Under the pieces are notes generated by a model. It made no database searches and had not been told where the DNA came from. It saw only the letters and a list, made by a program, of their open reading frames with translations. A stretch of DNA of 50,199 nt from Candidatus Endomicrobiellum agilis (GTDB lineage Bacteria; Elusimicrobiota; Endomicrobiia; Endomicrobiales; Endomicrobiaceae): NCBI GenBank assembly GCA_020328155.1, contig JAIXMX010000011.1, forward strand, positions 1 through 50,199. Direction: 5' to 3'. Shown here in pieces: positions 1-8,378 of this stretch. Position numbers and translations under genes: made by a program. Every line of letters begins with the position of its first letter. Positions within the stretch are counted from its first letter, which is position 1.

Positions 1-243
1 ATTCTCTTTCTTGAACTCTCTCGACGCAAGCTTGTACGGCTTCTGTATCTCGCTCACATGTTCTACTGCGTCCATCGCCTCAAATATTTCTTTGTACTTT
101 TCCGCTCTATCTCCTATCATGCCTATTATCGTAATATCCGCTTCTCCCCTCAAAACGTGAGGCTTATAGCCAAGCCCTTTTATCTTTTCCGTCATTACTG
201 CAATTTCTTCCTGTTTAATCCCTTTTTTCAATGTTATTATCAT
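1..243 (-). CDS. aroF: 3-deoxy-7-phosphoheptulonate (DAHP) synthase, N-terminal part
   Basis: Partial gene: it starts at ATG 243 and runs off the left edge of the window, giving 81 codons. The start has a strong ribosome site (AGGTGAGG) just upstream. The visible part is the small ferredoxin-like domain that precedes the catalytic barrel in one class of DAHP synthases. It begins MIITLKKG, has a middle GYKPHVLRGE, and ends with the hallmark KPYKLASREF that joins the domain to the barrel. The family makes the first intermediate of the shikimate pathway from erythrose-4-phosphate and PEP, and this N-terminal domain usually carries feedback regulation. The catalytic domain is outside the window, so integrity cannot be judged. 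Confidence 0.85.
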   Translation of the reverse strand, partial: MIITLKKGIKQEEIAVMTEKIKGLGYKPHVLRGEADITIIGMIGDRAEKYKEIFEAMDAVEHVSEIQKPYKLASREFKKEN

Positions 244-315
244 ATATCCTCACCTTTTTTTATTTCCTTTCATTCCTATCTTTCTTTTTTCTTACCTCCC
301 CAATTATTCTTGCTT

Positions 316-344
316 ATTATACCTTTTTTCATCTTCTCTATAAA
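316..344 (-). promoter_or_regulatory. Possible promoter for the DAHP synthase gene
   Basis: On the minus strand there is a perfect -10 box TATAAT (316-321). A weak -35 box TTTATA (339-344) lies at 17 bp spacing, about 75 bp upstream of the start codon. The DNA is AT-rich, so a chance match is possible. Confidence 0.3.
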
Positions 345-439
345 TATTTCGTTCTCTTTGTACAGTTTACCCGTCACTTTCACCCAATATAAAAGCTCAT
401 TAATAATTAGCAACAACAGATTTCTGCCAATCATTTAAA

Positions 440-872
440 GCGAATAAATAATCAACAGATTGAGTTTGAGCTGAAGGTTGTAAAATGGTCATGATGTTTT
501 AACGCTTCGTGATAAACTAAAGAAAGAGATGAAAAAATTTCATCTTTCGACTGACGTAATTCGCACTAAGTTAAGTACTGTAGACATACTTAGAATTTAT
601 ACTAAGAATATGTTCAACATCAGCGTTAATAGCCAATCTACCTTTCAAATTACCACAATAAATACTGTGAATACAAAGATAAGAGAAGTCCCTACAATGA
701 CTTTTCTTAGCCAACGTCTTAAATCAATTGATTGTTGAGATTTTTTAAGCGTTGATACCTTCAACAACAATAATTGACAGTAATAAACATTAAATATAAA
801 ATTATTCTGATATTTTGTAACAATTATAATTTGACACTCAGTACAATTTAAAGACAAAAGGCTGTTTTAGAT
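440..872. other. Gap without an identifiable gene
   Basis: Read on both strands, this stretch has only short, interrupted frames. On the minus strand, a frame ending near 645 carries a hydrophobic segment (LIFVFTVFIVV). After a one-base shift it continues as KGRLAINADVEHIL. That looks like a membrane-anchor protein gene broken by a frameshift, but I do not recognise the family. Confidence 0.3.
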
Positions 873-982
873 ACAGAGTCTCACTCTGGAACAACAGCGG
901 TGCGAGTATAATACGCCACCGCACAGATGAATAGGAACGAAGTGACGTTACCTTTTACAAACGGAAAAATCTTCGACTCTGT
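873..982. other. GC-rich structured element, candidate ncRNA or palindromic repeat
   Basis: An 8-bp stem (ACAGAGTC at 873-880 with GACTCTGT at 975-982) closes a block of about 110 bp. Inside are a hairpin at 897-922 (GCGGTG against CACCGC, with a CG/CG extension) and a second hairpin at 934-952 (GGAACG against CGTTACC, one bulged base). The block is GC-rich against AT-rich surroundings and has no open frame of note. It could be a small structured RNA or a palindromic intergenic repeat. I do not match it to a known RNA family. Confidence 0.3.
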
Positions 983-990
983 CAAAAAAA

Positions 991-1251
991 TCAAATAAGG
1001 ACTAGCTTAAGTATTCCTTCACTTTTTTCAATAATAAAATTATAATCTTTTTCTAACGAATTACAACATTCTTCAAACACCCTAATCGCTTCTTCAAACT
1101 TACCTTTGTTGATAAGCACAATACATTTCTCGTTAAATTCTTTTAATTAAATTAAAGGAGAATTACGAGTTAAAATACGTTTTTGAAGTTTTTTTAAATC
1201 AGAAAAACTAATAAAGGAAACATCCTCATATTTTTTAAATGCCGAGCGCAT
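991..1251 (-). pseudogene. TPR-like gene remnant with in-frame stop
   Basis: Reading from ATG 1251 the frame is open except for one TAA at 1147-1149, and it ends at 991. The second half contains INKGKFEEAIRVFEECC, which has the helix-turn-helix spacing of a tetratricopeptide repeat (G/A, EEAI, F/Y positions). The first half (FKKYEDVSFISFSDLKKLQ) is charged and helical. Just upstream a shifted frame holds a short heptad-like repeat, ALDEEFSVLDKKFNAL, suggesting the gene was once longer. I read it as the 3' end of a decayed TPR protein gene. The family beyond TPR is not identifiable. Confidence 0.4.
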
Positions 1252-1620
1252 TAAATTTCTTGTCAAGCACACTAAATTCTTCATCAAGCGCAGCAAAGCC
1301 ACTCACCGATAAGCAAAATAAAAAATATAAAAAAATACGAGTGAAAAAAATCTTTTAATTTTTCCCTCATTATTAAAAATTAAAATCATAAAACCCTTTT
1401 TTATTGCGAACAGCGGTTTTTGAAAAATAACTAAAGTTTGAAAATTCTTTTAAAAAAATATCAAAATGGGAGCGTTTCCAAAAAACAAGAGGTTTACAAA
1501 AATCTTCAGATAACATCAAACGAATTAAACTGGAAATAATGATATTTTCTTTCCTAACTTTCCTCTGCATCTCATTCTCTGCTGCTTAACAAGCTAAGGT
1601 CTCCAATTGCGTTTGTCCCT
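1252..1620. other. Gap with no recognisable feature
   Basis: AT-rich. One minus-strand frame of about 65 codons (1373-1570) exists, but its translation matches no family I know and it has no ribosome site. It lies just past the 3' end of the RNase P RNA gene. I see nothing I can support here. Confidence 0.4.
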
Positions 1621-1973
1621 GAAATAAAGACGAATTATACACCGAATTCTGTCTTTTAAAAATAAATTTTAAAAGTGCAATCATTTCTCTGCCGTTAAAA
1701 TCGCTTTTAACAGTCAAGCGACTATATTTCAGTCTTGCTTCCCAGTAAGGATTTAGCCGTTTCATTTTTTGCATTACTGTAAAAACTTATCCTTTTTATA
1801 GGATACTTTTTCCGTTTCCAGAAAAAGCGTCTCTGTTCGCACCTCTGTCCTTGCGGACGACAGGAATTACCTGCTACCGTTTTCTGCAATATTGTCAACG
1901 ACTTCTTGCAGTTAAAGTTCGGACTTTCCTCTTTACAATAAGTGTAAAGCGATTGCGTACCCGTCTCTATTTC
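1621..1973 (-). ncRNA. rnpB: RNase P RNA (catalytic subunit)
   Basis: This is the ribozyme that removes 5' leaders from pre-tRNAs. The conserved GAGGAAAGTCCGAAC (P4 5' strand) lies near the 5' end, followed by GCAGGTAATTCCTG and a GTCCGCAAGGAC hairpin. AGGTGCGAACAGAGACG stands at the ACAGA element, TGAAACGGC and AAGCAAGACTGAAATA follow, and the 3' hallmark is ACAGAATTCGG. Pairings support it: P1 joins GAAATAGAGACG (1973-1962) to CGTCTTTATTTC (1632-1621) over 12 bp with one wobble. P2 joins GCAATC to GATTGC, and P3 is a CTTTACA/TGTAAAG hairpin. At 353 nt it has normal size. It follows a zinc-ribbon protein gene by a few bases, so it may be made from the same transcript. Confidence 0.93.
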
Positions 1974-1980
1974 AGTTATT

Positions 1981-2691
1981 TTATTTTTTCAACAATATTC
2001 TTGAACAATTATCACAGAACACAAGCTCACGGCATTTATGTGCCTGATTTATCAACTGCGGTCTCAATGCCATTCCGCAGCCTCCGCAACTTTCACTTTC
2101 AATGAGACATATTCCCTGTCTGCCGTAACCGTTACAAAGTCTTTCATATTGCGCTAATATCGTATTATTGACTTTCAATTTATATTCTTCTCTTTCTTTC
2201 TCTGTTACCGCAGCTTCTTTTTCAAGTTCCCTTAAGGAACTCTCTAATCCGCTTATCTCATTTTCTATTTTTTGCTCAAATTCTTTTAATTCATTCTCAA
2301 CAGCTTTGACGACAACAAATTCTCTGTCTATTCTATCCATAAGATCCAAAATTTCATCTTCAACAGCTCTTATGCCGTTTTTTGTTTTTTCTATTTCTAA
2401 AAGCAACGCTTTATAAGCATCATTTGATTTAACGGCGTTAAGCTCCGCAGAGTATTTGTCAATTGCTTTATTTTTCGAATCAAGCTCTGCTTCCTTTTCT
2501 TTTTTTAAAGAATTCAATTTGCCAAAATTTTTCTTTTTCGCTTCTATCTCCGATTTTTTTTCTCTCAAATTTTTCTTTTGTTCTTCCACTAAATACGGAG
2601 CTTCATTGATTTTTCCCCTGATATCGCGTATTTTAATATCATAGTTCTGCAATTCATACAGCAATTCAAGATCATACTTCAAATTATCCAT
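1981..2691 (-). CDS. Coiled-coil protein with C4 zinc ribbon (COG1579/CT398-like)
   Basis: The protein has 236 residues. A long charged coiled coil (about residues 5-180, rich in E/K/L heptads) is followed by a C-terminal zinc ribbon with two pairs of cysteines, CGGCGMALR and CDNC. This layout matches the COG1579 family, whose members act as scaffolds or nucleic-acid-associated factors in other bacteria; the exact role is not settled. I chose ATG 2691 because GAGG stands just upstream. The open frame continues upstream through the tRNA-Val gene, so any longer version is an artefact. It sits between tRNA-Val and rnpB on the same strand, which suggests one transcription unit. Confidence 0.8.
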   Translation of the reverse strand: MDNLKYDLELLYELQNYDIKIRDIRGKINEAPYLVEEQKKNLREKKSEIEAKKKNFGKLNSLKKEKEAELDSKNKAIDKYSAELNAVKSNDAYKALLLEIEKTKNGIRAVEDEILDLMDRIDREFVVVKAVENELKEFEQKIENEISGLESSLRELEKEAAVTEKEREEYKLKVNNTILAQYERLCNGYGRQGICLIESESCGGCGMALRPQLINQAHKCRELVFCDNCSRILLKK

Positions 2692-2780
2692 CCATACCTC
2701 TTCTAACCGCTTATACCATGAAAACATATAACGAACTGTAAAAAAGCCGGCTTTTACACGCCACCACTTTCTATCAAGAA

Positions 2781-2855
2781 TGGTGGGTAGTGCAGGGTTC
2801 GAACCTGCGACCACTCGCGTGTGAAGCGAGTACTCTTCCGCTGAGCTAACTACCC
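2781..2855 (-). tRNA. tRNA-Val (anticodon CAC)
   Basis: Complete cloverleaf. The acceptor GGGTAGT pairs with ACTACCC, the D stem is GCTC/GAGT, and the anticodon stem CTCGC/GCGAG encloses the loop TTCACAC, giving anticodon CAC. The T arm is GCAGG TTCGAAC CCTGC. The 3' CCA is encoded (2783-2781), unlike the other tRNAs in this window. Confidence 0.93.
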
Positions 2856-2981
2856 TATAACGAGAAATTATTATAGCAAATTAACCAAATAAAAAACCCT
2901 TGATTTCTCAAGAGTTTGTTCTAATTCTTGCTACAATTTAGACTAAATATAGGATCAGTTTTTATAATTTGAAGTTACAAT

Positions 2982-3055
2982 TGGGCCTGGTAGGACTTGA
3001 ACCTACGACCATTCGATTATGAGTCGAGTGCTCTAACCAACTGAGCTACAGGCCC
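2982..3055 (-). tRNA. tRNA with CAT anticodon, probably tRNA-Ile2 (lysidine-type)
   Basis: Complete cloverleaf. The acceptor GGGCCTG pairs with CAGGCCC, the D stem is GCTC/GAGC, and the T arm is GTAGG TTCAAGT CCTAC. The loop CTCATAA gives anticodon CAT. CAT tRNAs can be initiator Met, elongator Met or the Ile2 species modified by TilS. The acceptor has C4-G69 and C5-G68, which are known positive determinants for E. coli TilS, and the anticodon stem (CGACTCATAATCG) is like E. coli tRNA-Ile2. The first acceptor pair is a normal G-C, so it is not an initiator. Pair 27-43 is a C-A mismatch. CCA is not encoded. Confidence 0.85.
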
Positions 3056-3307
3056 GCCGCAAATGCTCATAATACACACTTAAAAATTTTACTCAAAAAA
3101 TAATTTTAAGTCAAATAAAAAATGATGTTTTGCTTCAATTTCCAAATATTATCTTTTTCTTTGAAGATTAATAACTAATATTTTTTTTATTTTTTATCCC
3201 TATTTTTATATTTTGGTTTCTATGCTTCCGTCTTTATAAATAATTAAGGAGTAGTTTTATATCAAGTCTATTCTCAAACTGCAAAAAGACGCCGCATTAT
3301 TAAAGGA

Positions 3308-5197
3308 TCATTTCACAGTGTCGAGCCATTCTTCTGCGTTGCTTTCGGTTGCCATTCTCCAATCGCCGCGCGGCGAAAGAGATATTGTCCCTATTTTTAC
3401 ACCGTCAGGAACACAGTTGCGTTTAAACTGGTTTGTAAAAAAACGTCTTATAAAGACACTCAGATGTTTTTTTATTTCTTCCCTATCATATTTCCCTTCA
3501 AAAGCCTTTACGGCAAGCATAAGCGTCTTATCCGGTTTCTGCCCAAACCGCACGGTATAATACAAAAAGAAATCGTGAAGTTCGTAAGGTCCTATTATGT
3601 TCTCTGTTTTCTGCGAAATTTTGCCTTTATCCGCCGGAAGAAGTTCCGGGCTTATTTCAGTATTTAAGACGGCAAGCAAAGCTTCTTTATATTTTTCGAT
3701 TCTTTCAGCCTCATAAGAGACAAGATATTTTACTAGAGTCTTAGGAACAGATGAATTTACGGCATACATGGACATATGATCGCCGTTATAAGTGCACCAG
3801 CCGAGCGCATTTTCAGATAAATCACCTGTACCCACAACCAAACCTTTTTCGGCATTTGCTATATCCATCAATATCTGTGTGCGTTCCCGTGCCTGCGCAT
3901 TTTCATAGGCAGTATCTTTTTTGCCGTTATGCTTTATGTCTTTAAGATGTTTTTCAACAGCGTCCATAATCGGGATGTTTCTAATTTGTATTCCGAACGC
4001 TGCCGCAAGTCCCGACACATTTTTCACAGTTTTCGCGCTTGTGCCGGGTCCTGGCATAGTAACGGCTATAATATCTTTTTTACTTCTACCCAAAATCTCA
4101 TAGCTTCTCAATATAGCCAAAAGAGCAAGGCAAGAATCAAGTCCGCCGGAAACGCCTATCACCGCACTGAGTCCCGTAAGTTTTAATCTTTCTGCAAGCG
4201 CTCTCGACTGCATTTGAAGTATGAGTTCCGCTCGAGAAGATACGGATTTAAAATCACTCGGAACAAACGGTAACGGCGAAATACGGCGCACAAGCTCCGC
4301 TCCCGTTTCATCAAAACTAAATTCCACCGTGCAGTATCCATTTGAAGCGGTCTCAAAAACATTAAGCTTGCGTCGTTCGTAAGCAAGCTTCTGCGTATCT
4401 ATTTCGCATACAGTAAGCCCGCTTTCAAAAAGTTGGCTTTCCGTAAGGATTTCTCCGTTTTCGGCTATAATGCGCAACCCTGAAAAAATTATATCGCTTA
4501 CCGACTCGCCGCTGCCTGCAGAAGCATAGATATAACCTGCCGATAAACGCCCGCTCTGCGATTTTATAAGAGTTCTCCTATAATCGCTTTTACCGATGAT
4601 CTCATTAGAGGCGGAAAGGTTTACTATAATTGAGGCTCCTGCCTGTGCATGGCGGTTAGACGGCGGCGAAATTATAAACATATCTTCGCATATCTCAGCG
4701 GCAATTCTGACGCTGTCGTTATTTTCTGCCGCAAAAATTATATTCGTCCCAAAAGGCACGGCTTGTCCGCACAATTTAATTGAGCCTAAAATATTCTTAC
4801 CCGAAGTAAAATGACGAAGCTCATAAAACTCGGAATATGTAGGCAGCGCTGTTTTAGGCACAACCCCCAAAACTTTTCCATTCTGAAAAGCAACAGCACA
4901 AGAATAAAGTTTCGCTTTATTCCACACAGGAGAACCGACAAAAACAAGAGCTTTTTTCCCGACAGTGGCTTCACAGATTTTGTCGAAAGCATTGCTCACA
5001 GAATGCACAAGAACATCAGACAAAAATAATTCTCCGCACGTATATCCTGTCACACACAATTCCGGAAAAACTAAAAGTTCAACACCGCAAGCATCCGCCT
5101 GCTCCATCAGTTTTATTATTTCTTTGACGTTTGCCGAAGGATTTGCCACGCTTATATGCGGCGTTGCCGCTGCCACTTTAATAAATCCGTGTTCCAT
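3308..5197 (-). CDS. nadE: Glutamine-dependent NAD+ synthetase (two-domain)
   Basis: The protein has 629 residues and performs the last step of NAD synthesis: amidation of nicotinate adenine dinucleotide using ammonia from glutamine. The N-terminal nitrilase domain has the triad E46 (VFPELCVTGY), K115 (VVPKTALPTY) and C170 (AAEICEDMF). Their spacing equals the E52/K121/C176 spacing of the Mycobacterium tuberculosis enzyme. The C-terminal synthetase domain carries the ATP PP-loop GVSGGLDSCLA near residue 350 and the GTGDLSENALGW motif. It is the long form, with glutaminase fused. ATG 5197 has AAAGGG upstream. A small unknown gene ends 22 bp upstream on the same strand. Confidence 0.95.
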   Translation of the reverse strand: MEHGFIKVAAATPHISVANPSANVKEIIKLMEQADACGVELLVFPELCVTGYTCGELFLSDVLVHSVSNAFDKICEATVGKKALVFVGSPVWNKAKLYSCAVAFQNGKVLGVVPKTALPTYSEFYELRHFTSGKNILGSIKLCGQAVPFGTNIIFAAENNDSVRIAAEICEDMFIISPPSNRHAQAGASIIVNLSASNEIIGKSDYRRTLIKSQSGRLSAGYIYASAGSGESVSDIIFSGLRIIAENGEILTESQLFESGLTVCEIDTQKLAYERRKLNVFETASNGYCTVEFSFDETGAELVRRISPLPFVPSDFKSVSSRAELILQMQSRALAERLKLTGLSAVIGVSGGLDSCLALLAILRSYEILGRSKKDIIAVTMPGPGTSAKTVKNVSGLAAAFGIQIRNIPIMDAVEKHLKDIKHNGKKDTAYENAQARERTQILMDIANAEKGLVVGTGDLSENALGWCTYNGDHMSMYAVNSSVPKTLVKYLVSYEAERIEKYKEALLAVLNTEISPELLPADKGKISQKTENIIGPYELHDFFLYYTVRFGQKPDKTLMLAVKAFEGKYDREEIKKHLSVFIRRFFTNQFKRNCVPDGVKIGTISLSPRGDWRMATESNAEEWLDTVK

Positions 5198-5219
5198 TAT
5201 CTGCCCTTTGTTATTTTTA

Positions 5220-5600
5220 TTAAGCTTTTCTCAACACTTCGTTTTTTTCAAAATGCTCAACCGAACGTTCAATTGAGCATTTTGTTGTTGTTCCGCCGTT
5301 TGCATAAATCTCATGCGGCAAGTTAGTATATTCTCTAAATAGTCCTTGTTTATATTCAGTTTGTTCTTTCTTAGTCAGCATGTTAAGCATCAAGATACAG
5401 CATTCGATAAAATCCGCTGCTATTTTGTTAGTTAAATCAATATTCGCCGTTAAATCGTAAAAAAATTGATTTGAGCGTCTATTCGCTTTAACTTTAACGT
5501 TTGCCGCAAGCGGCTTGTAGTTTTTAGTCGCTTCTTCTAAATTTTTATTGGCGGTTTCTAAGTCTTGGCGATAGCTCTGCCATTTATTAGTATCTAGCAT
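5220..5600 (-). CDS. Hypothetical protein, 126 residues
   Basis: I do not recognise the family. The protein starts at ATG 5600 (GGAAAG about 9 bases upstream) and ends 22 bp before nadE, so the two could be co-transcribed. The N-terminal third is lysine- and asparagine-rich and predicted helical (DLETANKNLEEATKNYKP). The middle (FIECCILMLNMLTKKE) is more hydrophobic. No signal peptide or membrane span is evident. Being of full ORF length in a decayed neighbourhood makes it either a real lineage-specific gene or a surviving fragment. Confidence 0.45.
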   Translation of the reverse strand: MLDTNKWQSYRQDLETANKNLEEATKNYKPLAANVKVKANRRSNQFFYDLTANIDLTNKIAADFIECCILMLNMLTKKEQTEYKQGLFREYTNLPHEIYANGGTTTKCSIERSVEHFEKNEVLRKA

Positions 5601-5758
5601 ATTGTTTTTCTTTCCATAATTGACAATAAGATTGATGTTACAAACATATCGTTTAATGTGCAGGATATTCTGTTCTATAGCTTTTACAAGCTTTTACGGA
5701 TGATATTTTTCCAATCTTAAGCGATGTAAACGGGATAATTTCTTTCTAAACTGACTAT

Positions 5759-6031
5759 TTAATTCATACTCTCTCTCAATAGCACAATATTGTTTTCCGG
5801 TCTATATTTTGAAAAATAATAACTGCCTAAAACTGCAGTGGCAATAATTATCAAACTGACGCCAATCCAATACTTTTTTGTCTTCCAATGAACGAAAGAC
5901 AATTCAGGCTTTATTTTTTCTGTCAGAGTAGTTTCAACATTAGGAACAGAATCGCCGGTAATTTCGCTCTTTCCAAACCGCCGCAACCGGCAAAAGGCAC
6001 AGAAAAATACAGAGAAAAATAATACAAACAT
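5759..6031 (-). CDS. Small membrane-anchored protein or remnant
   Basis: This 90-residue frame has a hydrophobic N-terminus (VLFFSVFFCAF) like a signal sequence and a second hydrophobic span near residues 55-70 (WIGVSLIIIATAVLGSYYF). A one-base shift after the first span would read LLPVAAV, which looks more like a signal-peptide end. That raises the chance that this is a frameshifted remnant of a longer secreted or membrane protein. No ribosome site is obvious at ATG 6031. The family is not recognised. Confidence 0.35.
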   Translation of the reverse strand: MFVLFFSVFFCAFCRLRRFGKSEITGDSVPNVETTLTEKIKPELSFVHWKTKKYWIGVSLIIIATAVLGSYYFSKYRPENNIVLLRESMN

Positions 6032-6392
6032 TATATTTTTTATTTCTTTACTATCCTGTTTTTATTATTATTCCAAAAGATTGAAAAACTACCTCTTCCA
6101 TCTGCCGTGAACGCCCGCTCATACTGCACCATCTTAACAATAGTTTTTGTAAAGTCAGTTAAAGCGCTGCAAATTTTTTTGTTAATGTTGTACGCTTGTA
6201 AGTCTTAAATAGAGATGGAAAGAGTATTGCCAAATCCGCACTTCAACATCTATACTTTGTTGCCATCGCGAGTTTAACCAGCTATATATCCCAATCAACC
6301 GTCCATTTCCAATAAAGTTTAAAACTAAGACTATTCGCAACAAAGTCGTCTAAATTTTAAAAAACCAAACCAATTTTACCGCCTTTTTCCCA
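6032..6392 (-). other. Gap downstream of priA with coding-like remnant
   Basis: A minus-strand frame ending near 6043 reads KICSALTDFTKTIVKMV then QYERAFTADGRG before running into a stop. It looks like the C-terminal end of a protein, but no start or upstream continuation in the same frame is present. The rest is AT-rich without a frame I can support. Confidence 0.25.
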
Positions 6393-8378
6393 TTATATTA
6401 AATCCGAAGGCATAATTTCTATGCCTATAAAAGTTCCTGACGACTGTTTGAAATCTTCAAGCAATCTTGCAAGCTCTAATATATTTCCCCTATCGCCTTT
6501 GATTATTATATATTTCCTGTAAACATTGTTAATTTTTGCAATATATGCCGAAACAGGTCCTAAAAGCTTTAAGTTTAGTTTACAAATTTTAGCTGTGCTT
6601 TCAAGAAAAGAAAAAAGTTTTTCAGAATCTTCCTCTGCTCTTTTTTCTTCTTTATTTCTTATTGAAATTTTTGCCAAATCACAATAAGGCGGATAAAATA
6701 ATCTTTTTCTCTCTTCTATCTCGGTTTTATAAAAGGACACAAAATCATGATTTTTCGCACACTCTATCGCATAATGCTGCGGGTGACTTGTCTGAACTAT
6801 TACGCTGCCCCTCATATCTCCTCTGCCGCTGCGACCCGCAACCTGAGTAATAAGCTGAAAAGTTTTTTCAACCGACTTAAAATCCGGAAGATACAAAGAC
6901 GTATCCGCATCTATGACGCACACTAAACTTACTCTCGGGAAATCAAATCCCTTTGCTATCATTTGCGTTCCTATCAATATATCGTACTCTTCATTTTTCA
7001 TGCCGTTATAAGCTTTTTCATAATTTCCTTTTGAAGACGCCGTATCTCCGTCGAGTCTGAAAATCTTTGCGTTTTTAAAAAGTTTTTTTAATTCGTTTTC
7101 AACTTTTTGAGTTCCGGTGCCGAAAACAGTCATATCTTTGTTTTTGCATTTGGAACAAGTCGCGGAAAGATTTTTTATTTCGCCGCAGTAATGGCATTTT
7201 AGCATATCCGGATTTCTATGGAAAACCATCGAAATGGAACAATTGGGACACTGATAAACACTGCCGCATTTTCTGCACATAATTACAGGAGAGTATCCCC
7301 TGCGGTTTAAAAAAACTATTACTTGCTCCCTTCTCGACAAGGCTTTGGACACCGCTTCTATTGTCTCTGAAAAAAGCACTCCTGTTTGAAACGTTCCGTT
7401 TTTTGACGTCAAAACTTTTACTTCAGGCAAGTCTCTTTTATGTATCCGCTCGCTTAACTCTATTAAATTCAGTTTGTTTTCAATCGCATCTTTATAACTT
7501 TCAAGCGAGGGAGTCGCCGAACCTAAAACCACAACCGCATTGTGATATACGCCGCGCTGTTTTGCAATTTCTCTGGCGTCGTAAGACGGTTTTTTATCTT
7601 GTTTGTACGCACGTTCGTGTTCTTCATCGACAATTATGAGTCCCAAATTTTCAAACGGAGCAAACACTGCAGACCTTGCGCCTATCATTATTTTTATACC
7701 GCCGTTTTTTGCTTTTGAAAACAGACTGTACTTCTCAACGTTGCTTATGCCGCTATGCCAGACGCCGATATTTGTGCCAAATCTTTTTGTCATAATATCT
7801 ACAAATTGAGTCGTAAGAGAAATTTCCGGGAAAAGCATGATGGTGCTTCTGTTCTGTTTTAAAGCACATTCTACAGCGTTTATATACACTTCTGTTTTTC
7901 CCGAAGCAGTGATTCCGTAGAGAAGAAAAGCATTATAAATCTTTTTTTTTAAATTTTTATTTATCAAATTAACGGCATTTGTCTGTTGAGCGTTTAAAAT
8001 ATGGTTTTCACATATTTCTTCTCCATCTGCAATTTTATTTTTTGGAATTCTTTTCGGAAGCTTCATCGAAACGGGAATCATTGATGCAAGCGCTTCGCCC
8101 AGAGAGCAGACATAATTCTTTGAAATATAGTTCGCAATCTCAACTGTCTCTTCGGTAATAAGAGAGTCGTTGTCCTCAACTTCAATAATCCGTTTTAATT
8201 TTAAATCGTCGGTATTTTCAACATCTAGACAGGAAATTACGTAAGCAGTTAAAGTTCTTTTACCGAATTGCGCTTTAACTCTTTTTCCAACTATGTTTTT
8301 GGGATTTAGATTTTCAGGCGGCAGATAATAAAAGGTTTTATTTAAAGGAACAGGCACGGCTAATTCTAAAACTATCAT
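6393..8378 (-). CDS. priA: Primosomal replication protein N' (PriA helicase)
   Basis: The protein has 661 residues and restarts stalled replication forks by recognising forked DNA and reloading the replicative helicase. An N-terminal 3' DNA-binding domain (LELAVPVPLNKTFYY) is followed by Walker A (GITASGKTEV), Walker B (DEEHERAY) and the PriA zinc-binding insertion with repeated CxxC pairs (CRKCGSVYQCPNC, CHYCGE, CSKC). Later helicase motifs include GTGTQKVENEL and QVAGRSGRG. It is somewhat shorter than the E. coli enzyme but has every core motif. Its ATG overlaps the stop of the glycosylase gene (ATGA), indicating translational coupling. Confidence 0.96.
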   Translation of the reverse strand: MIVLELAVPVPLNKTFYYLPPENLNPKNIVGKRVKAQFGKRTLTAYVISCLDVENTDDLKLKRIIEVEDNDSLITEETVEIANYISKNYVCSLGEALASMIPVSMKLPKRIPKNKIADGEEICENHILNAQQTNAVNLINKNLKKKIYNAFLLYGITASGKTEVYINAVECALKQNRSTIMLFPEISLTTQFVDIMTKRFGTNIGVWHSGISNVEKYSLFSKAKNGGIKIMIGARSAVFAPFENLGLIIVDEEHERAYKQDKKPSYDAREIAKQRGVYHNAVVVLGSATPSLESYKDAIENKLNLIELSERIHKRDLPEVKVLTSKNGTFQTGVLFSETIEAVSKALSRREQVIVFLNRRGYSPVIMCRKCGSVYQCPNCSISMVFHRNPDMLKCHYCGEIKNLSATCSKCKNKDMTVFGTGTQKVENELKKLFKNAKIFRLDGDTASSKGNYEKAYNGMKNEEYDILIGTQMIAKGFDFPRVSLVCVIDADTSLYLPDFKSVEKTFQLITQVAGRSGRGDMRGSVIVQTSHPQHYAIECAKNHDFVSFYKTEIEERKRLFYPPYCDLAKISIRNKEEKRAEEDSEKLFSFLESTAKICKLNLKLLGPVSAYIAKINNVYRKYIIIKGDRGNILELARLLEDFKQSSGTFIGIEIMPSDLI

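Noticed and set aside
58-438. Plus-strand hydrophobic frame of 126 codons
   Set aside because: It is antisense to the DAHP synthase start and reads as a phenylalanine-rich shadow of AT-rich DNA.
1586-1774. Minus-strand open frame of 62 codons
   Set aside because: It lies within the RNase P RNA gene, whose pairings and conserved segments explain the sequence better.
1851-2105. Plus-strand open frame of 84 codons
   Set aside because: It overlaps rnpB and the zinc-ribbon gene on the opposite strand, with no ribosome site.
2692-2814. N-terminal extension of the zinc-ribbon protein
   Set aside because: The extra codons translate the tRNA-Val gene and lack a ribosome site; ATG 2691 is well supported.
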